A stretch of DNA of 64,000 nucleotides. It comes from Pseudomonas sp. Irchel 3E13. Its GTDB lineage: Bacteria > Pseudomonadota > Gammaproteobacteria > Pseudomonadales > Pseudomonadaceae. The notes below the pieces were generated by a model. That model saw only the letters and a list, made by a program, of their open reading frames with translations, ran no database searches and had not been told where the DNA came from. The stretch covers positions 62,001 through 126,000 of the forward strand of contig NZ_FYDX01000009.1 in the NCBI RefSeq assembly GCF_900187455.1, read 5' to 3'. The position numbers and the translations under genes are program-made. Shown here piece by piece: positions 16,999-24,946 of the stretch (its first letter is position 1; each line of letters starts with the position of its first letter).

Positions 16999-18636
16999 GT
17001 GCGTTTTCCCTTTCTCCTGGCCGCGCTGGCATGCGCGGCGCCGGCTTTTGCTGCGACTGCCGAGCGGCCGAATATCCTGCTGATCGTCGCCGATGACCTC
17101 GGCTATTCCGATCTCGGCGCCTTTGGTGGCGAGATCGACACGCCAGTGCTGGATCAACTGGCGTCCACAGGGCTGCAACTGACCAACATGTACGCGGCCC
17201 CGACCTGCTCGCCGACCCGCTCGATGCTGATGTCCGGCACCGACAATCACCTGGCCGGGCTGGGCACCATGGCCGAGGGCATCCAGCCGTTCCAGCAGGG
17301 CAAACCGGGCTATGAGGGCTACCTCAACCAGCAGGCCCATTCGATTGCCGAGCTGCTGCGCGACGGCGGTTATCGCACTAGCATGGTGGGCAAATGGCAC
17401 CTCGGCCTCACGCCCGAGCAGGGCCCTGACCGACGCGGCTTCGAGCAGTCGTTCACCTTGCTCGAAGGCGGTGGCGTGCACTTCAAGCCACCGGCGCAGG
17501 CTACGGCGAAAATCGAGCAGATCACCTACCGCGAGAACGGCAAGCCGGTGGAACTGCCGGACGATTTCTACTCCTCGGACTTCTACACCGACAAGCTGAT
17601 CGACTACCTGCGCCAGGGCCAGGGCAGCGGCAAGCCGTTCTTCGCCTACGCCGCCTACACCTCGCCGCACTGGCCGTTGCAGGCGCCGGATGCCTGGCGG
17701 GACATTTACCGCGGGCGTTACGACGAAGGCTACGACAAGGTCCGCGAGGCGCGGATCGAGCGGCTGCGGGAGAAGGGCCTGCTACCGGCGGACTTTGTGG
17801 CGGCGCAGCGTTTGCCGGTGGCGCCGAACCTGCCTGGCTGGGAGCAACTGAGCGCGGATCAGCGCCGCGTTGAAGCGCGCAAGATGGAGATCTACGCGGC
17901 GATGGTCGGCAACCTCGACCACAACATCGGCCGGCTGCTGGACTATCTGAAAAGCACCGGGCAGTACGACAACACCCTGATCGTGTTCATGTCCGACAAC
18001 GGTGCTGCCGGTGAACGGCATGAGCAGTTCTACCCGGCGGGGCCGGATACCGATAACCGGCTGGAGAACCTCGGCCGACGCGGTTCGCAGGTCGACTACG
18101 GTCTGCGCTGGGCGGAGGTCAGTGCTGCGCCGTTGCGTCTGTTCAAGGGCAGCACCGCCGAGGGCGGCATCAGCGTGCCGGCCATCATCCATCTGCCGCA
18201 GGCGCTGGCTCGCCAAGGGCTGGAGCGCAGCGTGGCGCGGGTCGATGACCTGGCGCCGACCTTCCTCGCGCTCGCCGGCCTGCCAGATCCGGGTGATCGC
18301 TACCAGGGGCAGCCGAAGCATCCGATCACCGGTCGCTCGATGGTGCCGATGCTGGAAGGCAAGGCGCCGGCATCGCCTGTGCTGGCGGGTGAATTGTTCG
18401 GCAGCCTGTATTACCGCGAAGGCAACCTGAAACTGCTGGGGTTGCGCCCCTGGACCATGCCGGGCGAGGCGCCGCAGCCTTTGCGCTGGCAACTGTTCGA
18501 CGTCGCCCGTGACCGCGGCGAGGTCGAGGATATTGCCGCACGGGAGCCGGAGACGTTCGAGCGATTGAAGCGTGCATGGCAGGAGTACGCGCAGAGGGTT
18601 GGTGTGGTCTTTCCACCTCAGGCCAAGGCGCCTTGA
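16999..18636 (+). CDS. Secreted arylsulfatase (type I, cysteine-type formylglycine)
   Basis: This 545-residue protein starts at GTG 16999 and has a short signal peptide (FLLAALACAAPAFA). The metal-binding start NILLIVADDLGYSDLG and the sulfatase signature CSPTR, with C70 as the formylglycine precursor, identify a type I sulfatase. FMSDNGAAGE holds the second metal pair. It would release sulfate from an aryl or alkyl sulfate ester in the periplasm. It closes the operon begun at 5015. This suggests that the pathway substrate may arrive sulfated, or that the cell scavenges sulfur from it. A formylglycine-generating enzyme must be encoded elsewhere. Confidence 0.92.
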   Translation: MRFPFLLAALACAAPAFAATAERPNILLIVADDLGYSDLGAFGGEIDTPVLDQLASTGLQLTNMYAAPTCSPTRSMLMSGTDNHLAGLGTMAEGIQPFQQGKPGYEGYLNQQAHSIAELLRDGGYRTSMVGKWHLGLTPEQGPDRRGFEQSFTLLEGGGVHFKPPAQATAKIEQITYRENGKPVELPDDFYSSDFYTDKLIDYLRQGQGSGKPFFAYAAYTSPHWPLQAPDAWRDIYRGRYDEGYDKVREARIERLREKGLLPADFVAAQRLPVAPNLPGWEQLSADQRRVEARKMEIYAAMVGNLDHNIGRLLDYLKSTGQYDNTLIVFMSDNGAAGERHEQFYPAGPDTDNRLENLGRRGSQVDYGLRWAEVSAAPLRLFKGSTAEGGISVPAIIHLPQALARQGLERSVARVDDLAPTFLALAGLPDPGDRYQGQPKHPITGRSMVPMLEGKAPASPVLAGELFGSLYYREGNLKLLGLRPWTMPGEAPQPLRWQLFDVARDRGEVEDIAAREPETFERLKRAWQEYAQRVGVVFPPQAKAP

Positions 18637-18893
18637 GCCGGACGGGTGTCGTCCTCGGCGGTGTGCAGCCCTACAGTATTGCTGTCTATGTGCCCAAGAA
18701 ATGGGCGCTATACAGCGCCGACGTCATGACCTGCCACTGACGGAGTATTCCAGGCGGATCACCGGAACCTTCCTACATCTATTCCTTTTCCTCCTTGTTA
18801 GCGTACTCGGCCATTCCCCATGTCCTACCACCAAGGAGGCGCTGAGCCAGCCGTACCATGGGGTTCGGAATATGAAAAAAAGGAAATGAAGTT

Positions 18894-19298
18894 GTGACGG
18901 TTACGCCGAAAACGGTGCTGCGCCTCTGGGGCGGTCTGGATGTTTTTTATGTGCTTTGGTACTGCCTGAAGAATGTAACTGAGGGGCGAGCCCCGTATGT
19001 GTCGGACTTCTACCATATGCTGCAATTGGGCGGTCAGATCGGTTGGCCCTTGCTGAACATGGGAATTCTTGCCTGGGTTCTCCAAGTATCGTTGCTGATA
19101 AGTGGCATTTTGCTGCTGTGTGGCTATGGGCCGGCGCGGTATATCGCGTTTGCACAAGTTCCCTTTCGGATGCTTTTTCTCTACCCGTCACTATTACTGG
19201 TGTTGGAGGTGGCGGGTTATCAGTCCGCTTTGCTGTTTTTGGCGCTGGTGGTCACGTTTGAATACCTGAAAGTCCGGAGTCTCTGGAAACGCTCCTGA
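18894..19298 (+). CDS. Small integral membrane protein of unknown function
   Basis: This 134-residue protein begins at GTG 18894 with AGGA nine bases upstream. It has four predicted membrane segments: TVLRLWGGLDVFYVLWYCL, then WPLLNMGILAWVLQVSLLIS, then a helix around GPARYIAFAQVPFRMLFLYP, then LLFLALVVTFEYL. The arrangement recalls DoxX-like four-helix proteins, but I do not see a diagnostic motif. The gene is less GC-rich than its neighbours and stands alone, 257 bp after the sulfatase. No LysR box precedes it, so it may not belong to the catabolic regulon. Confidence 0.65.
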   Translation: MTVTPKTVLRLWGGLDVFYVLWYCLKNVTEGRAPYVSDFYHMLQLGGQIGWPLLNMGILAWVLQVSLLISGILLLCGYGPARYIAFAQVPFRMLFLYPSLLLVLEVAGYQSALLFLALVVTFEYLKVRSLWKRS

Positions 19299-19355
19299 GG
19301 CCGCATACAGCCGTTAGAAGTTTAGATATCCATGCCTTCAAGGGCAGTGTGAACC

Positions 19356-19382
19356 AAAAAAAGGGGCGTCATCCGACGCCCC
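19356..19382 (-). terminator. Rho-independent terminator of the dioxygenase-hydrolase operon
   Basis: GGGGCGTC (19363-19370) and GACGCCCC (19375-19382) form a perfect 8-bp stem with an ATCC loop. The seven A bases at 19356-19362 become a T tract on the minus strand. It lies 24 bp after the dioxygenase stop codon. Confidence 0.85.
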
Positions 19383-19406
19383 GATTCACCACGTTAAAAC
19401 CCCGAC

Positions 19407-20342
19407 TCAGTGCTTGGCAGGCGGTCCGCCTGGGAACCATTTCTCCTGATAGTGGAAGAGGAAATACTGCGAGTTGTCCGCGCCGGGTGCGGCGGTGCGG
19501 GCGGTCCAGTGTTCGTCATGCAGGTCCATGTCGGCGTCGTATTCGACATGGCAGCCCATGGGGCTGTTGAAGTACCAGAACCAGTTGGAACCCAGTTGGT
19601 GGCGTCCCGGTCCCCAGAACGATTCATACCCTTTTTCCACGAACCGGGTGCCGGCCACCAGCACTTCGGTCGGGCCGCCCATATGGAAGGTGAAGTGCTC
19701 GATACCCTTCATGAACGGTGGCGTCTGGATCAGGAACAGGGTGTGGTGGTCCTGGGTTCCGCCCGGGCGCAGGAACGGGCCGGTGTCGGCGAAACGGTCG
19801 GTGCAGACGAAACCGAGGCGCTGGTAGAAGGCCTCCGCCTTGGCCGGATCGGGAACGAAATACACCACGTGGGAAAGGCTGCGCGGCAGCGCCGGCATGT
19901 CGTCGCTGGCGCCCAGCGCGTTGATCGGCCGTGCGGCAGGCGCGCCCGGCGCATGGCTGGCTTCGCCAGGCAGTTCGAGGGTGCGGCGCTGGGTGATGCG
20001 AAAGCCCAGGGCGAAGCCCATGTCGTCCACACAGCGCAGCACGCCGTCTTCGCCGCGCACTACCTCGCGGTCCTTGCTCAGTTCGGCTTCGATGGCCTGC
20101 AGGGTGGCTTCGTCAGCCACGCCATACACGGTTTCCCGCAGGGTCGTGGCGGTTTCCATTGCCGCCGGCAGGCGCGGGTCGTTGCGCGGGCGGATCAGCA
20201 CGCCGGTGCCGTCCAGGGCTTCGAGATAGCCGCCGTTTTCGTCCAGGTTGCAAGGCTTGAGACCGTAGTCGGTCATGTACTGCACACAGTCGGCGACGTT
20301 GTCGACGCCGAACACCAGGTAATCGGGTCCGATGATGTTCAT
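19407..20342 (-). CDS. VOC family extradiol-type ring-cleavage dioxygenase
   Basis: This 311-residue protein has two glyoxalase-like modules, about residues 5-115 and 153-290, like type I extradiol dioxygenases. Candidate iron ligands are H158 (SLSHVVYFVPD), H216 (IEHFTFHMGG) and E267 (CHVEYDADMD), with spacing close to that of BphC/XylE-type enzymes. The C-terminal module also has HQLGSNWFWYFNSP, characteristic of the family. It should open a catechol-like ring with O2. It is transcribed after the alpha/beta hydrolase gene (21-bp gap), so ring cleavage followed by C-C hydrolysis is a natural reading. Confidence 0.88.
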   Translation of the reverse strand: MNIIGPDYLVFGVDNVADCVQYMTDYGLKPCNLDENGGYLEALDGTGVLIRPRNDPRLPAAMETATTLRETVYGVADEATLQAIEAELSKDREVVRGEDGVLRCVDDMGFALGFRITQRRTLELPGEASHAPGAPAARPINALGASDDMPALPRSLSHVVYFVPDPAKAEAFYQRLGFVCTDRFADTGPFLRPGGTQDHHTLFLIQTPPFMKGIEHFTFHMGGPTEVLVAGTRFVEKGYESFWGPGRHQLGSNWFWYFNSPMGCHVEYDADMDLHDEHWTARTAAPGADNSQYFLFHYQEKWFPGGPPAKH

Positions 20343-20363
20343 GATCTTTTATCTTCTCTGCAT

Positions 20364-21521
20364 TCAGGCGGTGCGGCCGCCGAGGTTCTCGGCAACCCAG
20401 TCGGCGATGAACTGGCCAGCGTTGATGGAGTTGTCGAAGCTGGAGTGCTGCACGCCGCCTTCGCGGGAGGTGAAAATCTTCAGTTCGCGTTTCGGGCTGT
20501 TGACCAGTTGCTCGTAGGTGCGGTGCGCCCACTTGAGCGGAATCTGCGAGTCCTGTTCGCCGTGGGTCACCAGGAACGGCACGCGGATTTTTTCCACCAC
20601 GCCGTCGAGGTGGACGTTCTCGGCGATCTGCATGAACTCTTCGATGTCCTTGCCCCCCCAGACCCAGCGAACGTGCTCCCAGTAATGCGGAACCGGGAAG
20701 CTGCCTTCACGCTCCAGGCGGCGTTTTTGCACGTCGCGCCAGTCATGGTTGGCGCCCCACACCACACCGCAGGCGAAGCGCGGTTCGAAGGCCACGGCGC
20801 GCGGGCAGTAGTAACCGCCGAGCGACACGCCTTCGCAGCCGATGCGTTTTGCATCGATGTCCTGGCGGTCTTCCAGCCAGTCGACCACGCGGCTGGCCCA
20901 GTGCTCGGCGTCGTAGCGCGCCTTGAGGTCATGCAGGCGCAGCGCCTCGCCGGTGCCCGGCTGGTCGATCAGCAGCGAGGCGATGCCACGCTTGGCCAGC
21001 CAGGCCGGCAGGCCGACGCGGTATTTCATCTCTTTGGTGGAGTCCAGGCCGTTGAGCTGGACCAGCACCGGCGCCGGGCCGCTGACGCCTTCGGCACGCA
21101 CGTAGAGGCCGGAGATCACCTTACCTTCGTACGGAATTTCGACGCGCTCGCAGTTCTCTTTCGACAGCGCCACGCCACGGGCGAAGGTGTCGAGAAAACG
21201 CTGATAGAGCGCCATGCGGCCGGGGGCACCGTGAGCCTGCAGGCGTTCGCACGTCAGGTAATAGGTCGCGGCGCGGTTGTATTTTTCGCCGGCGGAGAGC
21301 AGCCGCCCGAGCGCTTCATCCTCGCGGGCCATGTCGCAGAGCTTGTCGGCCATCTCGGCCCAGGTCTGACGAAAGGCCCGTGTGCCTTCGGCGTCGGGTT
21401 GCTTGGCGGCCTCCAGCAGGGGCTCGCACATTTCAACGATCTCGCCGATGCGTGCGCCCATTTCCAGGGCCAGGTTCACCGACAGGTTCCAAACGTAGTT
21501 GGTCGGGAAGTAGCGGAACAT
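20364..21521 (-). CDS. Alpha/beta hydrolase, DHPON-hydrolase/FrsA-like
   Basis: The protein has 385 residues from the ATG at 21521, preceded by AAGGAA. A helical N-terminal cap of about 120 residues is followed by the hydrolase fold. The likely triad is S233 in GCEGVSLGGYY, D324 in THGEQDSQIP and H359 in GGVQHSSFD. The size and cap match the family of 2,6-dihydroxypseudooxynicotine hydrolase and FrsA-like proteins, which includes C-C bond hydrolases acting on aromatic ketones. It is the first gene of a two-gene minus-strand operon with the dioxygenase. Two tandem LysR box pairs lie upstream. Confidence 0.87.
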   Translation of the reverse strand: MFRYFPTNYVWNLSVNLALEMGARIGEIVEMCEPLLEAAKQPDAEGTRAFRQTWAEMADKLCDMAREDEALGRLLSAGEKYNRAATYYLTCERLQAHGAPGRMALYQRFLDTFARGVALSKENCERVEIPYEGKVISGLYVRAEGVSGPAPVLVQLNGLDSTKEMKYRVGLPAWLAKRGIASLLIDQPGTGEALRLHDLKARYDAEHWASRVVDWLEDRQDIDAKRIGCEGVSLGGYYCPRAVAFEPRFACGVVWGANHDWRDVQKRRLEREGSFPVPHYWEHVRWVWGGKDIEEFMQIAENVHLDGVVEKIRVPFLVTHGEQDSQIPLKWAHRTYEQLVNSPKRELKIFTSREGGVQHSSFDNSINAGQFIADWVAENLGGRTA

Positions 21522-21678
21522 AGTGTTTTCCTTCTTGTTATGCGGATCGCCAGCAGCTTCGGGCGCGCAAGGCAGGTATCGACGGCACGCCGTCAGGCCA
21601 CCGCTGATGACGCGAAGCAGGCGACGACCACCCTTCGGGCGGTGATTGCAAGCTCGCATGGGGTCAGGAAGTGGACAA

Positions 21679-21715
21679 ATCGCTTGTTCGGATGCCAGCT
21701 ATCTGGGGCGGCGAT
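21679..21715. promoter_or_regulatory. Tandem NodD-type LysR boxes, hydrolase-proximal pair
   Basis: ATC (21679)-N9-GAT (21691-21693) and ATC (21701)-N9-GAT (21713-21715) are exact and 22 bp apart. They lie about 158 bp from the hydrolase start on the minus strand, comparable with the 4818 pair and its operon. Confidence 0.65.
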
Positions 21716-21739
21716 ACTTGGGCGCGAGGCGGTTGCAGG

Positions 21740-21776
21740 CATGGCGATTGCTGATGGTTCGCATCGCCAGTCTCGA
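21740..21776. promoter_or_regulatory. Tandem NodD-type LysR boxes, chemoreceptor-proximal pair
   Basis: ATG (21740)-N9-GAT (21752-21754) is one mismatch from the core. ATC (21762)-N9-GAT (21774-21776) is exact. The spacing is again 22 bp. The pair is 74 bp before the chemoreceptor start codon. The rest of the 328-bp gap 21522-21849 shows no gene. Confidence 0.6.
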
Positions 21777-21849
21777 TTGGTTGCCTGCTGGAGGGGGAGG
21801 CTAGGGTACGCGGCCGTGCACGACGCGCAGGTTCCCAAGGAGGATGCCC

Positions 21850-23826
21850 TTGTCTGTTACCACCGTATTCGAAACGCTCCCGACCACGACGATTGGCGCC
21901 ACGCTGGGCCGGCTCAGTGTTGGCGGCAAGTTGTCGCTGGGTTTTGCCCTGGTACTGTTCTGCACCCTGGGCATGGGGCTGGCCGCCTGGTATGCGCTGC
22001 AGGTCAATCAGGCCAGCAGCGCCCGCTTGAGTGCGCTGGAGCGCTTGCACAATCACCTGGTGCAGGCGAGGCAAGCCGAGAAGGACTTCGCGCTGCTCGC
22101 CGGTCCTGAATCCGCCAATCGCCTGGAGAGCGCTTTGCACCTGTTGCAGGGCCAGGTGGCCGAGGCTCAGTCCGGGGAGGCGTTCGAGCGCACCTTGCGT
22201 GAGCGTAGCGACGACTACCTGCAAGGGTTCCGCGCGTATGCAACCGCGCGGCTGCAAGCCCAGGACGCGCGACTGCGCATGCAGGCGCTGGCGCAGAGTG
22301 CGGGTCAGCGATTTGCCGCGCTGTTCATCGATCAACTGGACGATATCAATACCGGGCTGGAGCATGACCGACCGCCAGACGCGACGGCCATGCAGCTTCT
22401 GGAAGATGCCGCGACGTTGCGCGAGCGCCTGGCCAATCTGCGCGACAGCGAGCTGTACTTCATCCTCGATCCGCAGCAGCGCTATCGCGATGACTGGGTC
22501 AACCGGGTCAGTGAACTCGGCAGCGCCTTGAGCAATCTGGCCGCGCAACTGGAGGGCGATCGCCGTCTAAGCCTGGGCGAAGCCGCCACGGCGCTGGAGG
22601 AATACCGACAGGCGTTCCTGCGCTACATCAGCAGCGGTGAGCAGGCCGTGGCGCAGCAGGGCAGCATGAACACCTCGGCGCAGCAGGCGATTCAGGCACT
22701 GGATGATGAGCGCGCGCGGGCATCCAGCGCCTGGGAGGCGCAGCGCCGGCGTCTGGACCTGCAATTGGCGGCGATGCTGGTTCTGGCATTGCTGTCGAGC
22801 GTGAGTGCCTGTGTGCTGATCCGCCGCTCGATTGCCGTGCCGGTGCGGCAGATGCTGGCGCTGGCCCAGCGGGTTGCCGCGGGGGATTTGCAGGGGCGTC
22901 CGCCGCGTCTGGGGCGCAGTGATGAGCTGGGGCAATTGAACGACGCGATTGGCGTGATGCTGCAGGCGCTGCGCGAATTGGTCGGGCGGATTGGCGAGGA
23001 TGCCGATCAGCTCGATGCTGCCGCCGAAACCCTGGCCGAGATGGTTGAGCGCACCGGACGGGGTGTTAGGGCCCAGCGCCAGCAAACCGGCGATGTGCTG
23101 CACGCCATGCAGGCCATGACCCAGTCGACCGTCCAGGTCAATCAGCGGGTGGATGGCAGCCAGGCCAGTCTGGGCGAGGCCAGTGCCTTGATTCACGAGG
23201 GCGACCGGCTGGTGCGCGAGGCGAGCCAGAGCCTGCAACGGTTGTCACTGGAAATGGGCGCCGGGACCGTCGCCATGCAGCTCTTGCAAAGCCAGAGCGA
23301 GGCCATCACGGGCGTACTGGATGTGATCAGCGCGGTCGCCGAGCAGACCAACCTGCTCGCCCTCAATGCCGCGATCGAAGCGGCGCGGGCCGGTGAACAT
23401 GGCCGCGGTTTCGCCGTGGTGGCGGACGAGGTTCGCGGGCTGGCCAGCCGCACCCGCGCCTCCACGGGCGAAATCGACGGCATGATCCAGCGTCTGGGCC
23501 AGGTCACCCGCGACGCCGCGGCGAGCCTGGAGGACAGCCAGCGCCTGACCGGCGAAGGCGTGGAATTGACCGCGCGGGCCAGCGAGGTTCTGGCGGCGAT
23601 TACCACCAGCATTGTCGAGGTCGAGAACGCCGGCCGGCACATCGCCGAGGCGGCGCGGACCCAGCATCACCTGGCGGGTCGTGTGGACGGTGCGGCGGGA
23701 GAGGTCGAGCGGGTGGTGGAGCAGAATGCCGAGGATTGCGCCCGTCTCGAAGAGGCCTGCGGCAGCCTGCAGCGCCTCAGCGCCAGCCTGGGGCAGGCGC
23801 TGGGGGCATTTCGTCGCGGCGCCTAG
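21850..23826 (+). CDS. Methyl-accepting chemotaxis protein with a helical periplasmic sensor
   Basis: The product is about 658 residues. TM1 is near residues 29-50. A periplasmic domain of about 250 residues looks all-helical and is the size of the HBM sensor of McpS-type receptors. TM2 is near 304-325, followed by a HAMP domain, and a long signalling domain contains the tip EQTNLLALNAAIEAARAGE. AAGGAGG (21837-21843) touches the ATG at 21844, too close to initiate well. TTG at 21850, two codons later, has six-base spacing and is the likelier start. Flanked by catabolic genes and its own LysR box pair, it probably guides cells toward the pathway substrate. Confidence 0.93.
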   Translation: MSVTTVFETLPTTTIGATLGRLSVGGKLSLGFALVLFCTLGMGLAAWYALQVNQASSARLSALERLHNHLVQARQAEKDFALLAGPESANRLESALHLLQGQVAEAQSGEAFERTLRERSDDYLQGFRAYATARLQAQDARLRMQALAQSAGQRFAALFIDQLDDINTGLEHDRPPDATAMQLLEDAATLRERLANLRDSELYFILDPQQRYRDDWVNRVSELGSALSNLAAQLEGDRRLSLGEAATALEEYRQAFLRYISSGEQAVAQQGSMNTSAQQAIQALDDERARASSAWEAQRRRLDLQLAAMLVLALLSSVSACVLIRRSIAVPVRQMLALAQRVAAGDLQGRPPRLGRSDELGQLNDAIGVMLQALRELVGRIGEDADQLDAAAETLAEMVERTGRGVRAQRQQTGDVLHAMQAMTQSTVQVNQRVDGSQASLGEASALIHEGDRLVREASQSLQRLSLEMGAGTVAMQLLQSQSEAITGVLDVISAVAEQTNLLALNAAIEAARAGEHGRGFAVVADEVRGLASRTRASTGEIDGMIQRLGQVTRDAAASLEDSQRLTGEGVELTARASEVLAAITTSIVEVENAGRHIAEAARTQHHLAGRVDGAAGEVERVVEQNAEDCARLEEACGSLQRLSASLGQALGAFRRGA

Positions 23827-23835
23827 CCCAGGTGT

Positions 23836-24759
23836 TCAAGCGGCCAGCGGCGTGGTCGGGCGGCTGGCCATCTCCAGCAGTTTTTCGCGCAGCCAGGCGA
23901 GCACGGGGTCGCGGTCGAGGCTGCGATGCCAGCTCATGTATTCCTGCATGGCGGGGAGATTGACCGGTGGCGGCACGATGCGCAGTGGCAGGTTGCGCGC
24001 GTAGAGACGGGCCAGGCGGCTGTGAACCGTGGCAACCCGTTGGGTGCCGATGACCAGTTGCGGCAGGGTGTTGAAGTCGTGGGTGATCACCTCGATGCGG
24101 CGTTTGCAGCCGTACTCGGTCATGAACCATTCTTCGATGCCAGGCGTGCGGCTGCGGCCGAACACCACCGAAACGTGCCCCAGCTCCAGGTACTGCTCCA
24201 GCGTCAGGCGGTCACCCACCGCCTGGTTGTCCTGGCAGATCACGCAGACATGCTGCTCCTCGAACAGCAACTGCGACGGGTGCTCCTTCACGATGTAGTG
24301 CTCCGGGGCGATCATCAGGTCGACCTCGCCGCGCATCAGCATTTCCCGGGCGGTTTCGCCGGGGCTGATCAGTTCGAAGGTGACCATCGGCGCCTGCTGG
24401 TTGATCTCGCGGATCACCTCGGCGAACAACACGCTGATCAGGTAGTCCGAGGCCATGATGCGGAAATGGCGCTTGCTCTCGGCGATGTCGTGCACCGGCT
24501 TGGCGGTGATCGAGGTCTGGATTTTCAGCAGCACTTCACGCACCGGAATTTCAAGGTCGCGGGCCAGGGGCGTGAGCATCATCTTGCGTCCGACCTGGAC
24601 CAGCAAGTCGTCCTCGAAGTAGGTCCGCAAGCGACCGAGTACGCCGCTGGTGGCCGATTGAGTCATGTGCAGACGCTCGGCGGCACGCGTGATGTTCTGC
24701 TCTTCGAGCAATACATCCAGCGCCACCAGGAGGTTCAGATCCAGGTGTTTGAAGCGCAT
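23836..24759 (-). CDS. LysR family transcriptional regulator, NodD-like (paralogue of the gene at 3677)
   Basis: The protein has 307 residues from the ATG at 24759, with GAGAG upstream. An in-frame GTG three codons earlier is possible. The HTH (LDLNLLVALDVLLEEQ and HMTQSATSGVLGRLR) is nearly the same as in the regulator at 3677-4615. Much of the ligand domain is also shared, including EHYIVKEHPSQLLFEE against ERYIIDDHPAQLLFEE. Identical recognition helices imply shared operators, consistent with the matching boxes at both loci. It diverges from the FAD monooxygenase gene and ends 9 bp from the convergent chemoreceptor. Confidence 0.92.
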   Translation of the reverse strand: MRFKHLDLNLLVALDVLLEEQNITRAAERLHMTQSATSGVLGRLRTYFEDDLLVQVGRKMMLTPLARDLEIPVREVLLKIQTSITAKPVHDIAESKRHFRIMASDYLISVLFAEVIREINQQAPMVTFELISPGETAREMLMRGEVDLMIAPEHYIVKEHPSQLLFEEQHVCVICQDNQAVGDRLTLEQYLELGHVSVVFGRSRTPGIEEWFMTEYGCKRRIEVITHDFNTLPQLVIGTQRVATVHSRLARLYARNLPLRIVPPPVNLPAMQEYMSWHRSLDRDPVLAWLREKLLEMASRPTTPLAA

Positions 24760-24779
24760 GGCAGGCACTCTCTTGTTGT

Positions 24780-24822
24780 ATTTATTTTCGCGATACCCTG
24801 CATCCCCAGTAACGATTAGTCA
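24780..24822 (+). promoter_or_regulatory. Tandem NodD-type LysR boxes with conserved CGATTAGTCA tail
   Basis: Box 1 is ATT (24780)-N9-GAT (24792-24794), one mismatch. Box 2 is ATC (24802)-N9-GAT (24814-24816), exact. Spacing is 22 bp. CGATTAGTCA (24813-24822) copies the tail of the 4840 box exactly, and CATCCC precedes it in both. The pair sits between the divergent LysR gene and the FAD monooxygenase gene. Confidence 0.7.
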
Positions 24823-24946
24823 AATTGTTCGCGTGTTTCTAGCCTGTGCTTCCAGGCTCCCGATGGTGGCCGTCGCGTGAGCCGGAAAAGGCTGTGGCGA
24901 CGGGCCCGGAGGGCCGGTCCACACAACAAGAACAAAGGATTCACGC

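Noticed and set aside
21574..21600. CAGGTATCG near the hydrolase start as a further LysR box
   Set aside because: The GAT half is missing at the nine-base distance, so it does not fit the box pattern.
19410..22109. An 899-codon plus-strand frame across the dioxygenase and hydrolase genes
   Set aside because: It is the mirror of two well-recognised minus-strand enzymes, spans their regulatory gap and shows no domain.
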